A DNA stretch of 64,000 nucleotides from Sphingomonas aracearum (GCF_003345355.1 NZ_QQNB01000002.1:1054001-1118000); one strand, 5' to 3'. Counted from the stretch's first letter, positions 10,205 through 19,725 are shown. The notes: a model not told the origin generated them from the letters alone. Program-made: numbers and translations.

Positions 10205-13200
10205 GCGGTCACTCCAAGTGCATCGGCGAGGGCGGCCGGGATCTCCGTCCCCGGCTCTGCGGGAAGCTCAACAAGGTCACGACCCATGTCGCGGCAGCGG
10301 GCGATCAGCGAGGCCGGCGCGGTGCCCGCGACCGCCATGATCATCAGGCTAGGCCAGCACAGGGGATAGTCGATCCCGTCAATAGTTTCGGTCGAAGGCC
10401 GAGGCACGCCCCAGCCATCAAGCGCGGTCAACCACGACTGGCCAGGGGCATCATCGCTGGCCGATGCAGCTCCGCACCGGCTCAGCCGGTCGAGCACTTC
10501 AAGCACGCCTAAATCCTGTCGATCTATCAGCTCGTGGTCGGGTTGATTGTAGTAGGAGAGGACACAGCGATAGCAGCCCGCGACACATGGCTCGGCCGCA
10601 GGATCATCGGTCAGCGCACCACCATCACGGCGGTAATGCATCAGCCCCAGCGCAACCTCGGCAAGGCGCCGCCAGCGGTCGGGGTCGTTCATCAGTCGCT
10701 TGAGAACGCCGGCTCCTCCCTCGGACGCCTCGTAGAATAGGATTGCGTTCCGATCATCGCGCGTGGGAAGCGGCTCTCCCAGCAGCTCGCCCGCCTCGAG
10801 CACATGCTCCGCCTCGATAGCGCGGGTCAGCGCATGCTGGAGGGTCGCCATCTGCCCAGTCGAGAGCTCACTCTCGGAGGCGAATCTCACGAGCAGGGCG
10901 TTTTTGGTATCCTCGACCATTGGCACGATCGTCTGCCGGCGGGTGCTCTTGCCCGGGTCGGCACCTTCATCCTCGCCCTTGGCCTCGCTCTTGAGCCATC
11001 GTCCGGTGACGGTGTCGATGTCAAAGCCAATCACCTCCTTTGCCGCTCGCCGCCGCAACCCAAGGTTCACACGTGACAATCTCGTCTGCGGTCCATAGCG
11101 GACCGACAGCAGCGGCATGCCGTCCGCTGTGAGATCCAGGCTTTGCTCCCCATCGCCACGCCAGCGAAAGACAGTTCGGATCTCGAAGCCGCGACGCTGA
11201 CGATCCTCGTCATTGGCGGTGATCCGCGCACCCGGCTGAGCATCGACGTTTTCCACGCGGAACAGATCGGCGATCCGACCTTCCGTGCTCAGCGGATCGC
11301 CGCAGACATCACAGCGCTCCTGCGTCACCGCTTCGTGCGCCGCACCGCACGTCACACAACAGGTGAACGTCTGGGTCGCCAAGCGGCCAGTCTCGTCCGC
11401 TGACCCCGCGGGTAGCTTCGCTCGGTGGCAGCGATAAGCCTTGCCCTCATGATAGACGAGCGCGTTGGGGCCGAACTCCGCGATAGCTAGGAAACGCGGT
11501 CGCTGGAGCACCGCCGATGCGCGCTCCTGATCGATGAAGGCGTAGAGCGGCAGTCGCGGGAAGTTGTAGCCGGGCAGGAACCCTTCGGTGGCGAGATAGC
11601 GGTAGGCATAGAAGTCTGATCCCGATGAACTTGTGCCTGTCTCCAGCAACTGCACCTGTCGGTCGGCGGCGAGATAGCGGTTCCGAGCCTCTGCCCGGTC
11701 CTTCGCGGACAAGCCGGTGCGCTGAGCGATCGCATTTGCAGCCTGCCTATCGGCGACCGCAGAGGCATAGAGGGTGCGCCAGCGATTAAATGCCGCGCCA
11801 AAGCTCACCGCGGCGCCTTGCCAGCGCTCGCGCACAAAAGCCTCCGCATCGGCCAGTTCGTGAGGTGCATCATCCGGTAGCGCCGAACGGACTGCTGCGA
11901 CAGCGCGCGCCTGTGCCGTCGCATCAACGGTCGCCCGCGCGAACGCAATCGTCAGTCGCTCGGCGACGGGGTGTCCTTCGACCTCCATTTGCAGGTTGTC
12001 CGGGATCGCCGTGCCCAGCGCTTCCGGCGCGGCAGCGGAAAGCCACTCCGCTTGGATATGGCTCGTCAGGAGGTCTGGATTGGCCAGATCGATCGCTGGC
12101 GCCTTGACGATCCCAGCGACAAGCGCCTCGCGCCGTTGGAAGTAATACTGATCGTGCGGGCTTTGTGCCGCGCAATAGGTGACGATGAGCGCCGCCTGCC
12201 CGCTCCGCCCCGCGCGCCCCGCGCGCTGGGCGTAGTTTGCCGGCGTAGGCGGGGCGTTACGCAGATACACCAGATTGAGCTGCGATATGTCGACACCGAG
12301 CTCCATTGTGGGGGAGCAGAAGAGCAGCGGCAGAAAGTCGGTCCGCTCGCCGCGCTCGCGCATGTCGGCAAGCGCCTCGCCGATCCGCTTTCGGTCTTGT
12401 GGGCCGTGGCGGAATCTGTCTTCTCGCCACTCGCGCACCTTGCCGTCGACCTGAGCGGTATGCTCGCGGGCCTCGAAAGCGAAGGGCAGCCGTCCACCCT
12501 CGTTCAGCCGCTCTGAAACGTCGGCGTAGAGCCGGGAGAAGAAGGCGTTGTTCTGGCCAGGAGCGGCGCGTCCGTCGCCCGCATACAACCGGATGGCTCC
12601 CGGAGCGAGGCGCCAGCCGCCACTCCCCACGCGCCGCACAATCTGATGGGCTTCCGCTGCCTCCAGCATTGCCTGGATGAGCGGTTCACGATCGGCCACC
12701 GGCAGATCGGTTCCGATCTGCTTCGCGAGCGTGCGGGCAAGGACACTGCGACCTGAGGCCTTGACGATCGTGGCGTCGGCTCGTCCTTCCGGCTTGCCGA
12801 CGACGAGAACGCCTTGCCGGGCAAGGTCTCGTTCCTCTTCCTCGCGCGCGATAGACCAGGGCGCCTTGACGTGCTCTCGCGAGCGGGCAGCAGCCTGCTC
12901 CAGGACCACCGGATCGAGCGCGTCAACGGCGATGGCAAGGCCCTGCCGCATCGCATCGAACAGGCAGCGGAACATCGCCGCTCGCGCGTTTGGCGAGGCC
13001 GCGGCCAGCCAAGGGTCGCGGGCACATTCGACCGCATCGGCGGCCAGCACGTCCACCCCCGGATAACGCACGGCTATCAGCGCGAGCTGGTCCAGATTGG
13101 GGTTGGTGTAGCGCCAGCCGCGTCGCAGATCGTTCCACAAGCGGTGGGCAAGCACTTGGTTGATCGCCCGTTTGGCATCATCGAGTGCAGCAAACCCCTT

Positions 13201-15273
13201 CGGTTCCGCGTTCAGCATCCACTCTTCGCGACGCGTGACGATCTCGGGATCAAAGCCCAGCGCGCGGCGCAGCGCGTCCCCGAACTGCTCATGGCTCAGG
13301 CCGTTTTCACCTGCGCGACGGACCGCCCGCAGCATTGCGCCGCGCAGCAGAGTCACGAACACGAAGTCGTTGAAGTGCCCTGATTGAAGAGCGGCATCCT
13401 GCCGATTATCTGTGAAGCCGAGCAGCTTGCGCCGGTCCCGTTCCGCAGGCGACTGCGAGCGTTCCATCCAGTCGAGCGCCGTGGTGGTTATCAGCGTGGT
13501 TGCTGAACTCCGGCCTTCCGCCGAGAGACTGGCGAGCTTATTGACGTCGCGCGCTTGGCTGGCCGGTTGGTAACCGCAATGCGGGCAGAACCGGAACTTG
13601 CCGGCGAAGAACCAGGCAACAACACCCTCGGCAGCGTCACGCCCGTTGGCGCCGAGGACCAATCTCTGCCCTTCGTGTTTGCCGCGGTGACTCGACTTGA
13701 GCCGCCTGCCGCTTGTGGTCTCCTCAACCCATTCGTCTGGATAATCGTCGACGTCCCCGGCGAACTGGAGACTTCCGTTCGCGTCCGGCACAAGGAAGCC
13801 GTGGCGGGTGCCGTCATGGTCAGCTTGGTCGCGTGGAGTTAGGTCGATCGACCGCGCGAACACCTGGCCGGTCCGATCCACCGACACGCTATGAACCTCC
13901 TGCCCGCACTGCCGGCAGAAGAAGAGAGGGTATAGCCGAGCCTCCGGCTTCTCGCGGTCGAACTTCTCGGCAGCGAGCTGCACCCGGCGGGCACCTGCGG
14001 GTTCAAGCGTCGCGTGGGCATGACCCGCGCCGGCGAGGAAGCGGTGAAGCTTGAACGCCATGAAGGCGTTGCCGCGCTCGTCGAGCGCTGCGCTCATAGC
14101 CACCAAGCGCTGACGGAGAGCTGCGCTGCACAGGCTCTCCGAGTGCCCGGTGCTCTTGGCAAGCGAGATCGCCGCATCGGTTAAGGTGCGCGGCGTGCGA
14201 CGCCGCAATGTTTCGCCAGCGTCGAGGCCGATATTCAGCTCGATCCAGACCGCGAGCGCGTCGCGATCCCAATCGGCGGGTGCGACCTCGGGAGCAACCA
14301 CGGCCTGCCGCAGAGCAGCTTGGAGTGCCGCGTCGCTGCCGTTCCACAAGGTTGCGCGTTCGAGACACTCGGTGATCACGTCGTCCGGTGAGACCTGACT
14401 GCCGAACAAGGTGGTCCCAACCAGAGCAACCGTTTCCCGGCCACCGTCTGCCTCTCCCGAAGACATAGTGGCGGAGGTGCCGATGCAGAGCATGTCGGAC
14501 GAACCAATCCGTTCTCGCACTCTGCGCACCAGCATTGCGACGTCGGCACCCTGACGACCGCGATAGGTGTGCAGCTCGTCCAGAACTAGGAACTCAAGCC
14601 CCGCCATGTTGGAAATGACCTGCCGATCCAGATCGTCCTGCCGAGTCATGAGCAGTTCGAGCATCATGAAGTTGGTGAGGATGATGTCGGGCGGGTTCTC
14701 CGCGACCCTGCGGCGCTCGGCATCACGCTCCTGGCCGGTGTAGCGCGCGTAGGTCGGTCGCAGGTGGTCGGGCAGCCCGCTCTCGCCGATGAACTTCGCG
14801 AGCTCTTCGCCTTGCGAGTTGGCGAGCGCGTTCATGGGGTAGATGATGACCGCGCGTGTCCGGCGAGGCTCTCCTGCACGCCGCGCGCGCAGGACACGGT
14901 CGATGATGGGTACGAAGAAGCACAACGACTTGCCGGAGCCGGTGCCGGTGGTGACAATGAGGTTCTTGCCGGCCTGCGCCTTGTGAAATGCACGGGACTG
15001 ATGCCAATGAAGCTGGATCGGTCGCCTAGGTTCGCCCAGCGCGAAGACATCGGCCAACGCTGGATCGGCCGCGCCGGAACTAACCAGGTCTGAAACGCGG
15101 TCGCCGGCGAGATAGCGCGGGTTAAGCCCGATCAGCGGCTCGGGCCAAAAGGTGCCCTGATCGTAGATGGCGTCGATCTGTTGTTTGAGGTCGGCGCTGC
15201 GAATGTCGGTGAATGATCGCGCAAACTGCTCGTAACGCGCGATTAGATCCGCATCGAGATCAAATACATTCAC
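10201..15273 (-). CDS. Very large DEAD/DEAH helicase with C-terminal DUF1998-like domain
   Basis: A 1690-aa superfamily 2 helicase and the first gene of the operon. Walker A is TGTGSGKS (residues 99-106), motif II is DELH (222-225), the SAT motif is GTSATMSSG and motif VI is YAQRAGRAGRSGQ. Several CxxC pairs (FCRQCG, FCPHCG, CCVTCG with CDVCG) suggest zinc sites. The C-terminal region has EGGAGVL and CVAGCYRCVLSYYN, typical of the DUF1998/MZB domain of MrfA- and DruE-like helicases. In DISARM the helicase (DrmA) and DUF1998 protein (DrmB) are separate; here both functions appear fused. Start at the ATG of MNVFDLDAD. Confidence 0.88.
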   Translation of the reverse strand: MNVFDLDADLIARYEQFARSFTDIRSADLKQQIDAIYDQGTFWPEPLIGLNPRYLAGDRVSDLVSSGAADPALADVFALGEPRRPIQLHWHQSRAFHKAQAGKNLIVTTGTGSGKSLCFFVPIIDRVLRARRAGEPRRTRAVIIYPMNALANSQGEELAKFIGESGLPDHLRPTYARYTGQERDAERRRVAENPPDIILTNFMMLELLMTRQDDLDRQVISNMAGLEFLVLDELHTYRGRQGADVAMLVRRVRERIGSSDMLCIGTSATMSSGEADGGRETVALVGTTLFGSQVSPDDVITECLERATLWNGSDAALQAALRQAVVAPEVAPADWDRDALAVWIELNIGLDAGETLRRRTPRTLTDAAISLAKSTGHSESLCSAALRQRLVAMSAALDERGNAFMAFKLHRFLAGAGHAHATLEPAGARRVQLAAEKFDREKPEARLYPLFFCRQCGQEVHSVSVDRTGQVFARSIDLTPRDQADHDGTRHGFLVPDANGSLQFAGDVDDYPDEWVEETTSGRRLKSSHRGKHEGQRLVLGANGRDAAEGVVAWFFAGKFRFCPHCGYQPASQARDVNKLASLSAEGRSSATTLITTTALDWMERSQSPAERDRRKLLGFTDNRQDAALQSGHFNDFVFVTLLRGAMLRAVRRAGENGLSHEQFGDALRRALGFDPEIVTRREEWMLNAEPKGFAALDDAKRAINQVLAHRLWNDLRRGWRYTNPNLDQLALIAVRYPGVDVLAADAVECARDPWLAAASPNARAAMFRCLFDAMRQGLAIAVDALDPVVLEQAAARSREHVKAPWSIAREEEERDLARQGVLVVGKPEGRADATIVKASGRSVLARTLAKQIGTDLPVADREPLIQAMLEAAEAHQIVRRVGSGGWRLAPGAIRLYAGDGRAAPGQNNAFFSRLYADVSERLNEGGRLPFAFEAREHTAQVDGKVREWREDRFRHGPQDRKRIGEALADMRERGERTDFLPLLFCSPTMELGVDISQLNLVYLRNAPPTPANYAQRAGRAGRSGQAALIVTYCAAQSPHDQYYFQRREALVAGIVKAPAIDLANPDLLTSHIQAEWLSAAAPEALGTAIPDNLQMEVEGHPVAERLTIAFARATVDATAQARAVAAVRSALPDDAPHELADAEAFVRERWQGAAVSFGAAFNRWRTLYASAVADRQAANAIAQRTGLSAKDRAEARNRYLAADRQVQLLETGTSSSGSDFYAYRYLATEGFLPGYNFPRLPLYAFIDQERASAVLQRPRFLAIAEFGPNALVYHEGKAYRCHRAKLPAGSADETGRLATQTFTCCVTCGAAHEAVTQERCDVCGDPLSTEGRIADLFRVENVDAQPGARITANDEDRQRRGFEIRTVFRWRGDGEQSLDLTADGMPLLSVRYGPQTRLSRVNLGLRRRAAKEVIGFDIDTVTGRWLKSEAKGEDEGADPGKSTRRQTIVPMVEDTKNALLVRFASESELSTGQMATLQHALTRAIEAEHVLEAGELLGEPLPTRDDRNAILFYEASEGGAGVLKRLMNDPDRWRRLAEVALGLMHYRRDGGALTDDPAAEPCVAGCYRCVLSYYNQPDHELIDRQDLGVLEVLDRLSRCGAASASDDAPGQSWLTALDGWGVPRPSTETIDGIDYPLCWPSLMIMAVAGTAPASLIARCRDMGRDLVELPAEPGTEIPAALADALGVTA

Positions 15274-15537
15274 TTCGTCAACCCCCCAGCGATTGGCGTT
15301 CGTCGTTGTTGCGGCACCCGGCCCCGTGCCTCAAACAGCGCTTGGGGAAAGGCCGGCTACGCCAGAGCACTCCCTCGAACCGCGGACGTCGCCTCACCGA
15401 ACCCTCACCAACCTCGGCCGCACCCCCATGCTGCCGCGTGAGCCGGATCATGGCCGCGAGGGAAGCGAAGTCAAACCCGAAATGAGTGAACGACTTACCC
15501 TTCTCCCACCGGCACCGATGCCCAGCGCCCGTGAGCA

Positions 15538-16362
15538 GTGGCTCGCCCGTCGCTCGCTCTCACGCCGAGATGGTTATTCGTCGAGCAGAAGCGAGGTTGG
15601 TCCACAATCCAAGGACCATTCCCGACCTTCTTCCGTATTCAGGATGTCGCGCGCAGAGTGATGGAGTTCCTCCTCAATCTGGACGTCGCGCAATTTCGGC
15701 GCCAGCGGTCCGAACTGAGAAACGCCATTGCGGAGCTCAACAATCGATGGACCCAAGAGCGTAGCAAGCTCGCGGAGGCTGCAGCTAGGATCGGCCGAAT
15801 TCGAGGTCTGCCGCAGCAACCAAACGCAGAGTTCGCGCTGCAGCCGGAAATAGACCTGCAGCTCTTCCATGAGGGCGAATGGGTCCGGCTTTCAACGCTT
15901 GTCGCCGAAATAGACGAGCGCATCGCAGAGCTGGAAGCGGCGCAGCTGGAAACGGTCGACAATGTCGCACCGCAGATTGAAACCCGAATCAAGCTCCTGC
16001 GTGAGCAGATAGATACCGAGACAGCAGTTCTCGAAACCGTTCGCAGCGAACATGCATCCGAGGTTCAGGAGAGCCAAGCTCTCACCGCAAGAGTTCGAGG
16101 GCTCGAAGTCGACCTTCGCCGGAACCAGGACGCCCAAAAGTTACAGCGGCTCGGGTCGGAACTAGGCAAGGCATCGTCCGAGCACATCTGCCCGACCTGC
16201 CATCAAGACGTCAGCAACGAGCTGCTTCCCACGGTCGATGCGGTGGGCATGGCGCTCTGCGCCGGCCCACAGCAGAGACGATGCGCGCCCGCGCAGTTCC
16301 GCCAATCAACCAATACTGACAGGCCGCTTTCGGGATCAAGCTTAAGGCCATTTAATGGCTGA
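15538..16362 (+). pseudogene. Internal fragment of a coiled-coil, zinc-hook ATPase (SMC/Rad50-like)
   Basis: The frame from about 15570 reads like the end of an ATPase N-lobe (WLFVEQKRGWSTIQ, FFRIQDVARRVMEFLLNLD). A long heptad-rich coiled coil follows (QFRRQRSELRNAIAEL to QKLQRLGSELG), then a CPTC motif (HICPTCHQDV) like a zinc hook. After about LPTVDAVGMAL (near 16250) the sequence loses sense. No Walker A, Walker B or signature motif is present, so both ends are missing. A stop lies just upstream of the GTG at 15538. It is oriented away from the helicase operon, and bases 15274-15537 between them hold no convincing gene. Confidence 0.65.
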
Positions 16363-16485
16363 GATGGGGCGCATAGCTGCCGACCAACCGAATCCGAACG
16401 AAGGGCCGCTTACATCGACTTGGCGCTCCAAAGCGGTGATTGTAAGCCACCAGAAAGCATTCAGTCTGACCACCAGTGATCAGCG

Positions 16486-17199
16486 TCAGATTGGCCTACC
16501 GATCAGATGCACAGTGCATCCGCCCCCAAGCGGCTGTACCTCGTACGCCACGCGCCGCCTGCTCAAGCCGGAGCCGCGATACCAATCGATTGCAGGACAG
16601 GTTCGACTATCTTCCGTTCGGCATTCGGCTGGCCCATTTGGCCATACGAGCCACCGCCGATCCAGTGTCGCCGACCGCTTGAACCAGCGTCGGCCATCCG
16701 GCTGTTCGACAACTACCGCGAAGGCGCCGGCATGGACATCCACAAGCCGCAGCATCGCGGCTAACAGGCTGGCGCGGAAACGCTCGGCCACCCAATGGAC
16801 GAGCGCCATCGACATAGGCGCACTGGCGACGACCGGCGTCATCATAAAACGCGGCATCAGCAGCGAAGCGGCGTAGCGATCCGCCTCGCGCTCGGCTCCG
16901 CCGACGCTGGCCGGATCGGACTGACCGGCGGCATGGCACACCAGTCGCTGGCCGCGATGATGATGCCAGTGCCCGAGCTCATGCGCGACCGAGAAGCGCT
17001 GCCGCGCCGGACTGGCACCAGCGTCGACAGTGATGATCGCCTTGTTGCCGACGCCGAGGATCCGCGCATCGCCGCACGGCAGCGGGCGATAGCCGACGAC
17101 CGCCCCCGACAAGCAGGCAATCACCTCGACATCGATCTCGGCAGGTTCGGTGATGCCGAGATCGAGCAGCAGCTGTTCAGCAGGGTCCGGCGGCAGCAT
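16486..17199 (-). CDS. ImmA/IrrE family metallo-endopeptidase
   Basis: A 237-aa zinc protease of the ImmA/IrrE (COG2856) group. The zinc motif is in FSVAHELGHWHHH (HExxH), and the downstream AEREADRYAASLLMP is the typical third-ligand helix. Family members cleave phage or element repressors or transcription factors. The N-terminal part (PAEQLLLDLGI, EIDVEVIACLSGA) fits the family; the C-terminal 100 residues are not recognised. Its start overlaps the stop of the preceding acidic-protein gene, which in turn overlaps a sigma-like gene. The latter are plausible targets or partners, by inference from coupling. Confidence 0.85.
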   Translation of the reverse strand: MLPPDPAEQLLLDLGITEPAEIDVEVIACLSGAVVGYRPLPCGDARILGVGNKAIITVDAGASPARQRFSVAHELGHWHHHRGQRLVCHAAGQSDPASVGGAEREADRYAASLLMPRFMMTPVVASAPMSMALVHWVAERFRASLLAAMLRLVDVHAGAFAVVVEQPDGRRWFKRSATLDRRWLVWPNGPAECRTEDSRTCPAIDWYRGSGLSRRRVAYEVQPLGGGCTVHLIGRPI

Positions 17200-17543
17200 C
17201 AGTCGGTGGACGTGTCCCTCGACCGCTCCAGTTCGACCAGATCGTCCAGCAGCGCGTCGAGGTCATCGGGCGACGCACCGCGTGCCGCGAGGGTCAGCGG
17301 CATGTCGGCACTCTCCGCCATCATGGCGGCCAACCTTGCCTCCGCCTGAGCCCGATCGAACGGCACGACGACGGGATCGTCAGCCTGACGATCGAGCATC
17401 GCCCGGATTTCCCGCAGTTGCGCCTTCTTGACCATCAGCGCGGCTCGGTCGATCTCGGCACGCAGGCTGTCGATGTCGTTGCTGGCTTCGAGGAGGTCGT
17501 CGAGGCGGCGAAGGCGCAGCAGGTCGTCATCGGGATTGGTCAT
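17199..17543 (-). CDS. Small acidic alpha-helical protein, middle gene of a sigma-like/ImmA operon
   Basis: A 114-aa, highly charged protein predicted to be almost all helix (DDDLLRLRRLDDLLEA, AEIDRAALMVKKAQLREIRAML, DDLDALLDDLVELE). No family is recognised. It overlaps its upstream neighbour by 4 nt (ATGA) and the protease gene by 1 nt, so the three are translated together. The size, acidity and position between a sigma-like factor and a protease would suit an anti-sigma or adaptor role, but that is a guess from context. Confidence 0.7.
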   Translation of the reverse strand: MTNPDDDLLRLRRLDDLLEASNDIDSLRAEIDRAALMVKKAQLREIRAMLDRQADDPVVVPFDRAQAEARLAAMMAESADMPLTLAARGASPDDLDALLDDLVELERSRDTSTD

Positions 17544-18130
17544 GGCAGGCTCCTGTTCTGCACGGCCTTGTCCAGCCGACGCCGCAGTTTCTTGTGCAAG
17601 GAGGCTAGCCCCGTCGTCGTGAGCCCGAGCTGCTTCTGCAGCGCTTGCCCCTTCACGCCGTCCATCACGGCATCGAGCATCGCCACCAGCTGCGGATCGT
17701 CGCCGAGTTCCGCCCTAATTGCCGCCAGCGTGCGCCGGTAGTGCAGGGCGTCATGCCCGACCTGCTCGGGCGACGGTGCCAGTGAGACGGCATCGATGCC
17801 GCCGTCCCCGAAGGCGCCGACCAGCACCGGCCGGTTGCCCTCGGCTTCCGCCTCGCGCTCCGCCGACACCATGCTGCGCATGATGCCGATGATGACGTCG
17901 ACGATGTCCATGCCCACCCTGCATTTGCGCTGCCCATTGAGCAGGCGAACATAGGCTTGCTGGCGCAGGTCGGCCGCAAGGATACGCTGATCGCGCGCCA
18001 GATAGTGCGACCGCGTTTCCAGCCGGCGCAGCTCGGCGTCGGTCAGCGCGACGAGCAGCGCGTGGACCTGGGCCGGGCTGTGGTAGATCGCCGCGGACGA
18101 TGGCGGGACAGACGAGATGGAGACCTCCAA
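17540..18130 (-). CDS. Sigma-70-family-like DNA-binding protein (ECF-like)
   Basis: A 196-aa protein with two helical blocks laid out like an ECF sigma factor. The region-2-like part is LTDAELRRLETRSHYLARDQ to VRLLNGQRKC. The region-4-like part, with a helix-turn-helix pattern, is VKGQALQKQLGLTTTGLASL followed by HKKLRRRLDKAV. It would direct RNA polymerase or bind DNA to control the element; this is inferred from fold-level similarity. The start is uncertain: the first in-frame start is TTG at 18130, preceded at once by a stop, while GGAGG at 18122-18126 lies about 5 nt before an in-frame ATC. Bases 18131-18310 upstream hold no gene and probably the promoter. Confidence 0.6.
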   Translation of the reverse strand: MEVSISSVPPSSAAIYHSPAQVHALLVALTDAELRRLETRSHYLARDQRILAADLRQQAYVRLLNGQRKCRVGMDIVDVIIGIMRSMVSAEREAEAEGNRPVLVGAFGDGGIDAVSLAPSPEQVGHDALHYRRTLAAIRAELGDDPQLVAMLDAVMDGVKGQALQKQLGLTTTGLASLHKKLRRRLDKAVQNRSLP

Positions 18131-18310
18131 TCATAAAAGCCGACGAGCGTCGCTTCTCGGACATCAAGGTGGAAAATTTCTTTCACCTGTCCGAATCCGA
18201 CAGCTGGTCGGCATTATGGTTTGAGGACTTTTCATTCACCAGGCAACGCAGCTGCCAAACCGCTGGTCGCCACGGTGCTGCCGGGTGTTACGGCGCCGAA
18301 CTACGCTCCA

Positions 18311-19309
18311 TCATTGCCGCGTGAGGATCGCGCCGTCCGTGAGCATCGCACCGACGATAGCGGTGGCGTGCCGGGAAAGAAGGCGGATCGAGCGGTGGTC
18401 GGCGAACTGCCGGCGTAGCAACCGCACCGCCCGAAGTGGCGGCATCAGGTAGAGATTGGCTGGCAGATCCCACCGCGCGGCCAGATCGCCCAGCACCGAC
18501 GCGAGCGCAGCATCGAAATGGGTCGGGTCAGGTGGCGCCAACTCGACGACCCGGAACCGGGATCGCAACGCCGTCGGGATTGGATCGATGGTGTTGGCGC
18601 AGGCGACCCAGTTGACCGCGCTGAGGTCGCACGCACCAAGCAGGCACGGGTCCGGCCAGCGCTTCGCCGACCCGGGCTCGATCATCGACAATAGCGCGTG
18701 GTGCGGGCGGCCATGCTGCGCCGAGCCGCCCGCCTTATCGATCTCGTCGACGACGAGCAGCGGGTTCGCGCACCGGGTGGCGGCGATCGTCACCACCGGC
18801 CAGGCGGGCTGGGCATTGCTCCAGCCACGCGCGGTGCCCGACAGCTGGCGATCGTCGGAGGCGTTGCCGAGTTCCAGTACCGCGCTCGGCAGGTGCAGGG
18901 CGTCGGCGAGGCGGCGGGCGAGCCAAGATTTGCCGACGCCCGGCAAGCCGACCAGCAGCACCGGCTCGAACTGGACCCAGGGCCGGCCGAGCGCGAGCTG
19001 GAGCCGCACCCCGCGTGCGACATCGGCAACCAGCGCGGCCGCCCACGGCATCGCCGCCGCCACCGCGTCGAGCGCCGGGAACCCGCCTTTCGCGTCTGGC
19101 CGCATCGCGGTCGCGCCGGCCAGCGGCAGCGGCTCGGTCAGCGCCGACCAGCGTTCGGTCAGCGGCATCTCGAAGCGCATCGCCTCGATCGTGCTGCGCT
19201 CGGGTTCGATCCGCTCGCATACCTGTAGGCGGGTGACGGTTTCGAAGGTCGGGCGGGACGGCAACGCCTTCGGGACAATCTGGTCGATGATGTCGGCGTT
19301 GTCCATCAT
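18311..19309 (-). CDS. AAA+ ATPase, Lon-like ATPase module
   Basis: A 332-aa AAA+ protein. Walker A is LLVGLPGVGKSW, Walker B is LLVVDEIDKAGG, the sensor-1 region is WVACANTIDPIP and the arginine finger region is ALRSRFRVVEL. This pattern is close to the Lon ATPase domain but there is no protease domain, so it may act as an unfoldase or remodelling partner. Its start overlaps the stop of the zinc-protein gene (ATGA at 19306-19309), giving one unit. The substrate is unknown. The gene belongs to the accessory block and resembles ATPases carried on sphingomonad integrative elements and plasmids (by recall). Confidence 0.75.
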   Translation of the reverse strand: MMDNADIIDQIVPKALPSRPTFETVTRLQVCERIEPERSTIEAMRFEMPLTERWSALTEPLPLAGATAMRPDAKGGFPALDAVAAAMPWAAALVADVARGVRLQLALGRPWVQFEPVLLVGLPGVGKSWLARRLADALHLPSAVLELGNASDDRQLSGTARGWSNAQPAWPVVTIAATRCANPLLVVDEIDKAGGSAQHGRPHHALLSMIEPGSAKRWPDPCLLGACDLSAVNWVACANTIDPIPTALRSRFRVVELAPPDPTHFDAALASVLGDLAARWDLPANLYLMPPLRAVRLLRRQFADHRSIRLLSRHATAIVGAMLTDGAILTRQ

Positions 19310-19725
19310 CGCGCATCACCGTCGTCGGGGTTCCCCTCGTGGTGGTCCGCCGAGGGATCGTGCCGGTCGCCCCTGACGACAACACGGAACGTAACGCTCG
19401 GCGCCTCTTCCAGCGGCATGAACCCGGTCGCGTGGTCGGGACAGCGGGTCGCGTAGTAGCCGTCGGGCGTGCGTCGGAGCTGGGCGTCGGCGCCACACAA
19501 CTCGCAGCTGCGCTCCGATGCGGCCCGTGCAGCATCAATGACGGCATAGGCGTCGGCGCTGCCGTGATCGACATGGATCCGCAGGCTGCCGAACTTTTCC
19601 TTAGCCAGCGTGATTTGGATCGTCGGATCGAGCGCGTGCAGCCGCTCTACCGCATCGTGCAGGATCGGTCGCCACCCCGCAGGGATGGCGGCGAGCCAGG
19701 TCAGGTTGTACGTCATGGTCATCAT
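19306..19725 (-). CDS. Small zinc-binding hypothetical protein coupled to the AAA+ ATPase
   Basis: Encodes 139 aa from the chosen ATG, which has GGGAG 7 nt upstream; the frame is open to another ATG at 19758. The protein carries a putative zinc site, CELCGAD then about 20 residues later CPDHATG. The N-terminal half (LTWLAAIPAGWRPILHD, KEKFGSLRIHVDH) is typical of a family of phage and element proteins of unknown function. It overlaps the downstream AAA+ gene by 4 nt, so it may be a partner or adaptor (inference). Confidence 0.65.
   Translation of the reverse strand: MMTMTYNLTWLAAIPAGWRPILHDAVERLHALDPTIQITLAKEKFGSLRIHVDHGSADAYAVIDAARAASERSCELCGADAQLRRTPDGYYATRCPDHATGFMPLEEAPSVTFRVVVRGDRHDPSADHHEGNPDDGDAR

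Noticed and set aside
15293..15661. 122-codon plus-strand frame upstream of the ATPase fragment
   Set aside because: Pro/Arg-rich and overlapping the better coiled-coil frame; probably non-coding or debris.
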